The position numbers and the translations under genes are program-made. Positions 12,755 to 16,593 of a stretch of 16,593 nucleotides of DNA are shown piece after piece. This DNA is from an uncultured Lysobacteraceae bacterium (GTDB lineage: Bacteria > Pseudomonadota > Gammaproteobacteria > Xanthomonadales > Rhodanobacteraceae): assembly GCA_946480705.1 (NCBI GenBank), contig CAMLLF010000014.1:1-16593 (forward strand), in the 5' to 3' direction. Numbering within the stretch: position 1 is the first letter of the stretch; every line of letters begins with the position of its first letter. Under the pieces are notes generated by a model. The model was given only the letters and a program-made list of their open reading frames with translations, ran no database searches and had not been told where the DNA came from.

Positions 12755-14158
12755 ATGACCGTTCGTACCCGATTTGCTCCGAGTCCCACCGGCTACCTTC
12801 ATATCGGCGGCGCCCGCACGGCGTTGTACTGCTGGCTCGAAGCGCGCCATCGCGGCGGCGAATTCATCCTGCGCATCGAGGACACCGATCGCGAGCGCTC
12901 CACCGAAGCGGCGGTGCAGGCGATCCTCGACGGCATGCACTGGCTCGACCTGCATCACGACGAAGGCCCGTACTACCAGACGCTGCGCATGGAGCGCTAC
13001 CGCCAGGTTGCCGAGGAACTCGTGCGCGCGGGCAAGGCGTACTATGCCTACGAAACCAAGGACGAACTCGAGGCGATGCGCAACGCGCAGATCGCCGCGA
13101 ACGTGAAGCCGCGCTACAACGGCGCGTATCGCGACCGCAACGAGCCGCTGCGCGAGGATCCGAACCGCGTGATCCGCTTCAGGAATCCGTCCGGCGGTTC
13201 GGTCGTGTTCCACGACAAGGTCAAGGGCCGCATCGAATGGAGCAACGAGGAACTCGACGACCTCGTGATCTTCCGCTCCGACGGCTTTCCGACCTACAAC
13301 TTCGCCGTCGTCGTCGACGACATCGACATGAAGATCACCGACGTGATCCGCGGCGACGACCACGTCAACAACACGCCGCGCCAGATCAACATCTACAGCG
13401 CGCTCAACGTCGCGCCGCCGACGTTCGCGCATCTGCCGATGATCCTCGGCGCGGACGGCCAGAAGCTGTCCAAGCGCCACGGCGCGGTCAGCGTCATGCA
13501 GTACCGCGACGACGGCTTCCTGCCGCACGCACTGCTGAACTATCTCGTGCGGCTGGGCTGGTCGCACGGCGACCAGGAAATTTTCTCGCGCGACCAGATG
13601 GTCGCGCTGTTCGACGTCGCCGACGTCAATCATTCCGCCGCGCGCTTCGATGTCGAGAAGCTGTCCTGGCTGAACCAGCAATACCTCAAGAGTGACGATC
13701 CGGAAAGCCTCGTGCCGCATTTCCAGTGGCATCTGGATGCCTGCGGCTATGACCTGTCGGCGGGACCGGCGCCGGCCGACGTCATCGTCGCGCTGCGCGA
13801 GCGCTGCCGCACGCTGAAGGAACTCGCCGAGAAGGCGGCGACCTGGTACGGCCCGATTTCGGCCTGGGACGACACGGCCGTCGCCAAGCACCTGACCACG
13901 CCGACCGCGGTGCCGGCACTGAAGGCCGCACACGCGGCGCTCGCAACGGTGGCGGAGTGGAAAGTAGAACAGATCCACGCCGCGATCGAAGCCGCTGCCG
14001 CGGCGATCGGCGAGGGCATGGGCAAGGTCGCGCAGCCGCTGCGCGTCGCGATGACCGGAACGCAGGTCTCGCCGGCGATCGATCAGACCGTCTATCTCGC
14101 AGGCCAGGCCCGTGCGCTGACGCGCATCGAGGATGCGCTCAAGCGTGCCGGCGCCTGA
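12755..14158 (+). CDS. gltX: Glutamyl-tRNA synthetase
   Basis: The 467-residue enzyme charges tRNA-Glu with glutamate in the cytoplasm. The class I signatures are present: [14 protein letters not shown] (8-21, the HIGH region) and KLSKR (237-241, the KMSKS region), with [13 protein letters not shown] at 37-49. Length matches E. coli GltX (471). The four residues that bind zinc in the E. coli enzyme (Cys98, Cys100, Cys125, His127) are Ala98, Glu100, Tyr125 and Asp127 here, so this is a zinc-free form. The ATG at 12755 aligns with known starts; a GTG three codons upstream is less likely. The gene lies 63 bp after the PmtA-like gene and has its own -10 candidate. Confidence 0.97.
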   Translation: MTVRTRFAPSPTGYLHIGGARTALYCWLEARHRGGEFILRIEDTDRERSTEAAVQAILDGMHWLDLHHDEGPYYQTLRMERYRQVAEELVRAGKAYYAYETKDELEAMRNAQIAANVKPRYNGAYRDRNEPLREDPNRVIRFRNPSGGSVVFHDKVKGRIEWSNEELDDLVIFRSDGFPTYNFAVVVDDIDMKITDVIRGDDHVNNTPRQINIYSALNVAPPTFAHLPMILGADGQKLSKRHGAVSVMQYRDDGFLPHALLNYLVRLGWSHGDQEIFSRDQMVALFDVADVNHSAARFDVEKLSWLNQQYLKSDDPESLVPHFQWHLDACGYDLSAGPAPADVIVALRERCRTLKELAEKAATWYGPISAWDDTAVAKHLTTPTAVPALKAAHAALATVAEWKVEQIHAAIEAAAAAIGEGMGKVAQPLRVAMTGTQVSPAIDQTVYLAGQARALTRIEDALKRAGA

Positions 14159-14191
14159 GTGTCTTTGTAGCCGACGGCGCGAAATCCACCC

Positions 14192-14551
14192 GTGGACGCC
14201 TGGATCGAACGACTCATGCAGGGCATCGATCCGGACGCGCCGGACGCTTCGCTGCAACTGTTCCTGCGCATCATGGGGATGGTCGACTGGATGCTGCTGT
14301 TCTGGCTGACGCTGGCCTGCATGGCCGTCGGCGGTCTGATCGGCTGGTGGCGCGGCGCGTTCTGGCGCGACGTTGCGCTGGCCGCGGCGCTCGGGCCGCT
14401 GGGCTGGATCGTGTCGCTGCTGCTGCCGCCGCCGCGACGCGCGTGTCGAGCCTGCGGCCGGCCGAATCCGTTGAGCGTTGCGAAGTGCCGTTATTGCGGC
14501 GCGTCGATGGCGAAGGTTTCAGCCGGACGGAACACGCACGAGCCGAAGTAG
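14192..14551 (+). CDS. Small membrane protein with C-terminal zinc ribbon
   Basis: The product of 119 residues has two likely membrane helices (about 31-51 and 59-79) joined by a basic loop (GWWRGAFWRD). After them comes a zinc-ribbon-like module with Cys85-x2-Cys88 and Cys99-x2-Cys102 (CRACG and CRYCG). The ribbon would lie on the same side as the N-terminus. I do not recognise a named family. The GTG at 14192 gives the longest product, 33 bp after the gltX stop; an ATG at 14216 (eight codons in) is possible, and neither has a strong ribosome site. It may be carried on the gltX transcript. Confidence 0.7.
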   Translation: MDAWIERLMQGIDPDAPDASLQLFLRIMGMVDWMLLFWLTLACMAVGGLIGWWRGAFWRDVALAAALGPLGWIVSLLLPPPRRACRACGRPNPLSVAKCRYCGASMAKVSAGRNTHEPK

Positions 14552-14589
14552 TGGCGTCGTGCGTGAATGCAATCCCTGACCTGTAGCGG

Positions 14590-14618
14590 TTGACGCTGAA
14601 GGCCGCAAAGCCGATCGT
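14590..14618 (+). promoter_or_regulatory. Candidate promoter of the DUF4870 gene
   Basis: TTGACG (14590-14595), a 17-bp spacer and a weak GATCGT (14613-14618), followed by a leader of about 20 bases and AGGAGA before the ATG at 14647. The -10 is poor. Confidence 0.35.
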
Positions 14619-14646
14619 GGCTCCCACATTGCGCAGGAGAACACAC

Positions 14647-15096
14647 ATGAGTACACCGTCCGACTCCCCCGACATGCTGCCTCCGAACGATCTGCCGCCG
14701 CCGCCGCCGAGCGCACCGCCGCCGGGCGTCGGTCCGACTCAGGAAGAGCGCCAGTGGGCCATGTTCGCGCATCTGTCGTCGCTGCTCGGCGCACTGGTCA
14801 CCGGCGGTTTCGGCGTCTTCATCGGGCCGCTCGTGATCTGGCTGATCAAGAAGGAAACGATGCCGTTCGTCGACGACCAGGGCAAGGAAGCACTGAACTT
14901 CAACATCACGCTCGCGATACTCGGCGTCGCACTGCTGATCCTGACGGTCATCACGTTCGGCATCGGCGCGCTGCTGACGTTGCCGGTTGCGCTGGCCGCC
15001 GCGGTTGCCTGGCTCGTGCTGACCGTGATTGCGTCGATCAAGGCGAGCGAAGGCGTCAACTATCGCTATCCGCTGTCGCTGCGGCTCATCAAGTGA
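14647..15096 (+). CDS. DUF4870 (Tic20-like) membrane protein
   Basis: The 149-residue protein begins with a Pro-rich, disordered N-terminus (residues 1-32, with PPPPPSAPPPG at 17-27). The DUF4870 signature follows: ERQWAMFAHLSSLLGAL (34-50), FIGPLVIWLIKKE (58-70) and FVDDQGKEALNFNITLAI (74-91). About three membrane helices cover 45-68, 86-104 and 106-133, and the end is the typical NYRYPLSLRLIK. The family is widespread and related to Tic20, but has no firm role in bacteria. AGGAGA lies about 6 bases before the ATG, which sets the start. It converges on ispA; a very strong hairpin separates them. Confidence 0.88.
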   Translation: MSTPSDSPDMLPPNDLPPPPPSAPPPGVGPTQEERQWAMFAHLSSLLGALVTGGFGVFIGPLVIWLIKKETMPFVDDQGKEALNFNITLAILGVALLILTVITFGIGALLTLPVALAAAVAWLVLTVIASIKASEGVNYRYPLSLRLIK

Positions 15097-15101
15097 GGCA
15101 T

Positions 15102-15130
15102 CGGCGGCGCGTCGTCGCGACGCGCCGCCG
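15102..15130. terminator. Bidirectional hairpin between DUF4870 gene and ispA
   Basis: A perfect 13-bp stem (15102-15114 with 15118-15130) with a 3-base loop fills most of the 38-bp gap between two convergent stop codons. No T-run follows on either strand. Position and strength suit a shared transcription end. Confidence 0.65.
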
Positions 15131-15134
15131 CCGG

Positions 15135-16055
15135 TCAGGAGCGCCGGTCGGCGATGAAGCGCGCGATCTCGACGAGTTCGGTCGCGCGCGCTCCGAGCAG
15201 GCCGACCGCGGCGATCGCGTCGCCGGTCAGCTCGGCGAGCAGGCGGCGCGATTCGGCGACGCCGTGGATCGCAGGGTAGGTCGGCTTGTCGTTCGCGGCG
15301 TCCTTGCCGGCGGTCTTGCCGATGACGCCGCTGTCGCCTTCGATGTCGAGTATGTCGTCGCGAATCTGGAACGCGAGGCCGATGTCGCGGCCGTAGCGCT
15401 CGAGCGCGGCGAGTTCGCCTTCGTCGCGGCAGCCGGCCGCGAGCGCACCGAGGCGGATCGAGGCGCGGATCAGGGCGCCGGTCTTGTGCGCATGCATGCG
15501 TTCGAGTTCGGCCGCATCGAGACGCTTGCCGACCGCGGCGAGATCGAGCGCCTGGCCGCCGGCCATACCGTGCGAGCCGCAGGCTGCGCCGAGCACGCGC
15601 AGCATTTCGACACGCACCGCCGCATCGACGCGCAGCGCCGGATCGGCGGCGAGCCGTTCGAACGCGAGCGCCTGCAGCGCATCGCCGGCGAGTATCGCCA
15701 TGGCTTCGCCGAATGCGATGTGGCAGGTCGGGCGGCCGCGGCGCAGGTCGTCGTCGTCCATGGCCGGCAGGTCGTCGTGGACCAGTGAATAGGCGTGGAT
15801 GATTTCAACGGCTGCCGCGGCGGCATCGAGTTCGGACAGTGCCGCGCCGAACGCGCGGCCGGTCGCGTAGACCAGCAGCGGACGCAGCCGCTTGCCGCCG
15901 CCGAGCACCGCATAGCGCATGGCGCGGTGCAGTTCTATCGGGGCTTGCGTGTCGGCCGGAAGGAACCGCGCGAGTTCGGTCTCGGCGCGATCGGAATAGG
16001 CCAGCAGGACGGCCGACAGGGTCGTCACCGGGGCCGGCGCGGCCGGAGCGGTCAT
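15135..16055 (-). CDS. ispA: Farnesyl diphosphate synthase (polyprenyl synthetase)
   Basis: This 306-residue trans-prenyltransferase condenses isopentenyl diphosphate with allylic diphosphates, most likely to farnesyl diphosphate. The first Asp-rich motif is DDLPAMD (94-100), followed by DDDLRRGRPTCH (101-112); the second is DDILD (233-237). GGGKRLRP (52-59) binds diphosphate, and KTG (191-193) and FQIRDD (229-234) are also as expected. Length fits bacterial IspA (about 300). The start overlaps the xseB stop by one base (TGATG), showing an xseB-ispA operon. dxs, which follows ispA in E. coli, is absent; a convergent membrane-protein gene lies there instead. A geranylgeranyl product is less likely but not excluded. 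Confidence 0.95.
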   Translation of the reverse strand: MTAPAAPAPVTTLSAVLLAYSDRAETELARFLPADTQAPIELHRAMRYAVLGGGKRLRPLLVYATGRAFGAALSELDAAAAAVEIIHAYSLVHDDLPAMDDDDLRRGRPTCHIAFGEAMAILAGDALQALAFERLAADPALRVDAAVRVEMLRVLGAACGSHGMAGGQALDLAAVGKRLDAAELERMHAHKTGALIRASIRLGALAAGCRDEGELAALERYGRDIGLAFQIRDDILDIEGDSGVIGKTAGKDAANDKPTYPAIHGVAESRRLLAELTGDAIAAVGLLGARATELVEIARFIADRRS

Positions 16056-16309
16056 CAGGGCATGTCGGGTTGGAACGGCGCGGCGCTGTCCGGGTCGGTC
16101 GGATCGAGCAGCAGGCGTACGCGCAGCTCGGCCTGTTCCAGCGCGCTCTGGCAGTTGCGGTAGAGCGCGACGCCGCGTTCGAACGAGGCGAGCGAATCGT
16201 CGAGACTGAGATCGCCGTGCTCCATGCGGGCGACGAGCTGTTCGAGCTCGTCGAGCGACTTCTCGAAGTCGACGATCTGGTTCGGCGTTTGGACGGCGGC
16301 GTTGGACAT
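16055..16309 (-). CDS. xseB: Exodeoxyribonuclease VII small subunit
   Basis: The 84-residue protein is the small subunit of exonuclease VII, which together with XseA degrades single-stranded DNA in repair. The signature is clear: FEKSLDELEQLVARMEHGDL (15-34), LDDSLASFERGVALYRNCQ (36-54) and the helix ending LEQAELRV (57-64). A short Pro/Asp-rich tail follows. It is followed directly by ispA with a one-base overlap. The ATG at 16309 has no ribosome site, but a well-formed promoter ends 7 bases before it, so leaderless translation is predicted and fixes the start. xseA is not in the window. Confidence 0.95.
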   Translation of the reverse strand: MSNAAVQTPNQIVDFEKSLDELEQLVARMEHGDLSLDDSLASFERGVALYRNCQSALEQAELRVRLLLDPTDPDSAAPFQPDMP

Positions 16310-16316
16310 GGCGCGA

Positions 16317-16345
16317 AAGCTAGCGTTTCGTTCTGGCGCGGTCAA
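16317..16345 (-). promoter_or_regulatory. Promoter of the xseB-ispA operon (leaderless)
   Basis: On the minus strand, TTGACC (16345-16340), a 17-bp spacer and TAGCTT (16322-16317) are followed by TCGCGCC and then the xseB ATG at 16309. This is the best formed of the three promoters that run straight into a start codon. Confidence 0.7.
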
Positions 16346-16385
16346 TTGAGAAATGCGCGATGTCGCGGGCCGCGCACGTTTTCGC

Positions 16386-16593
16386 TCAGTCGCGCGGCGG
16401 AACCGGCACTGCGGGACGGAATTGCAGCGTACCGCCGAACAATGCTTCGGCCCGGGCCGTCTGCCAGAGATCGGCGACGGCCAGCAGTTCGCCGCCGCCG
16501 TAGACGATCGGCAGGCGACCGCGCAGCCACGGCGGTATGCCGGCCTGCTGCAGCAGGTCGCGAAGTTCTCGCGAGTGCGCATGCCCGACGGGC
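16386..16593 (-). CDS. tilS: tRNA(Ile)-lysidine synthase, C-terminal end (partial)
   Basis: Only the last 68 codons are in the window; the gene continues past the right edge. The visible part reads HSRELRDLLQQAGIPPWLRGRL and so on (His6 to Leu27), then PIVYGGGELLAVADLW (28-43), which is the typical C-terminal substrate-binding domain of TilS. TilS adds lysine to C34 of the CAU-anticodon tRNA-Ile so that it reads AUA. The ATP-binding domain cannot be checked here. The stop lies 76 bp upstream of xseB on the same strand, with the xseB promoter in between, so the two are probably separate transcripts in part. Confidence 0.85.
   Translation of the reverse strand, partial: PVGHAHSRELRDLLQQAGIPPWLRGRLPIVYGGGELLAVADLWQTARAEALFGGTLQFRPAVPVPPRD

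Noticed and set aside
12038..14257. A 739-codon open frame on the minus strand across the PmtA-like gene and gltX
   Set aside because: It spans two genes of certain identity on the other strand and has no recognisable motif; same GC artefact.
14552..14646. tRNA gene in the gap after the zinc-ribbon protein
   Set aside because: No cloverleaf pairing or T-loop sequence could be found in this stretch.
1..16593. Defence system, prophage, transposon or CRISPR array
   Set aside because: No recombinase, phage gene, toxin-antitoxin pair, nuclease cluster or regular repeats were found; base composition looks even apart from short intergenic patches.

Overview
The window is a GC-rich, gene-dense stretch of bacterial chromosome with 20 recognisable protein genes, 19 complete and one running off the right edge. 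The gene set (rlmKL, slyD-type FKBP, gltX, tilS, the xseB-ispA pair, ycaQ) and the protein sequences point to a gammaproteobacterium, most likely Xanthomonadales/Lysobacterales. That placement is inferred from resemblance, not from a search. I saw no rRNA, tRNA, CRISPR array, insertion sequence, integrase or phage gene. No gene-free stretch exceeds 300 bases; the longest is 8331-8579, and it is the most interesting one.

Layout. 20-943 (+): a class 3 lipase-like hydrolase. 971-2125 (-): a PAP2 acid phosphatase followed by a small DUF4345-type membrane protein. 2283-4169: two DNA-repair proteins that converge and overlap by 27 bp, YcaQ (crosslink glycosylase, +) and a UdgX-type uracil-DNA glycosylase (-). 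4202-4762 (-): an NTF2-like protein whose C-terminus is frameshifted by one base. 4898-5932: two small exported proteins that converge. 6072-7188 (+): a DUF1232/YkvA-like protein and a SlyD-type prolyl isomerase. 7273-8330 (-): a two-gene cell-wall unit, an AmpD-like amidase coupled to an NlpC/P60 lipoprotein. 8580-11269 (+): a small alpha/beta hydrolase coupled to the 23S rRNA methyltransferase rlmKL, preceded by a structured leader ending in a terminator. 11419-11847 (+): a secreted protein very rich in tyrosine, with its own promoter, inverted repeats and terminator. 12041-14158 (+): a PmtA-like phospholipid N-methyltransferase and gltX. 14192-15096 (+): two small membrane proteins. 15135-16593 (-): ispA, xseB and the 3' end of tilS.

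How it fits together. Most of this is housekeeping: translation (gltX, rlmKL, tilS), isoprenoid precursors (ispA), DNA repair (ycaQ, UdgX, xseB), envelope maintenance (amidase/NlpC, PmtA-like, PAP2). I found no clear multi-gene defence or biosynthetic system. The less ordinary signals are regulatory. At least nine promoter-like sites share a -10 hexamer followed 7-8 nt later by a box ending in CGCC or similar; in three of them the start codon follows directly, so leaderless mRNAs are predicted. The leader at 8385-8545 has long perfect stems, a repeated 9-mer and a terminator-like hairpin, and could be an attenuator or a small RNA.
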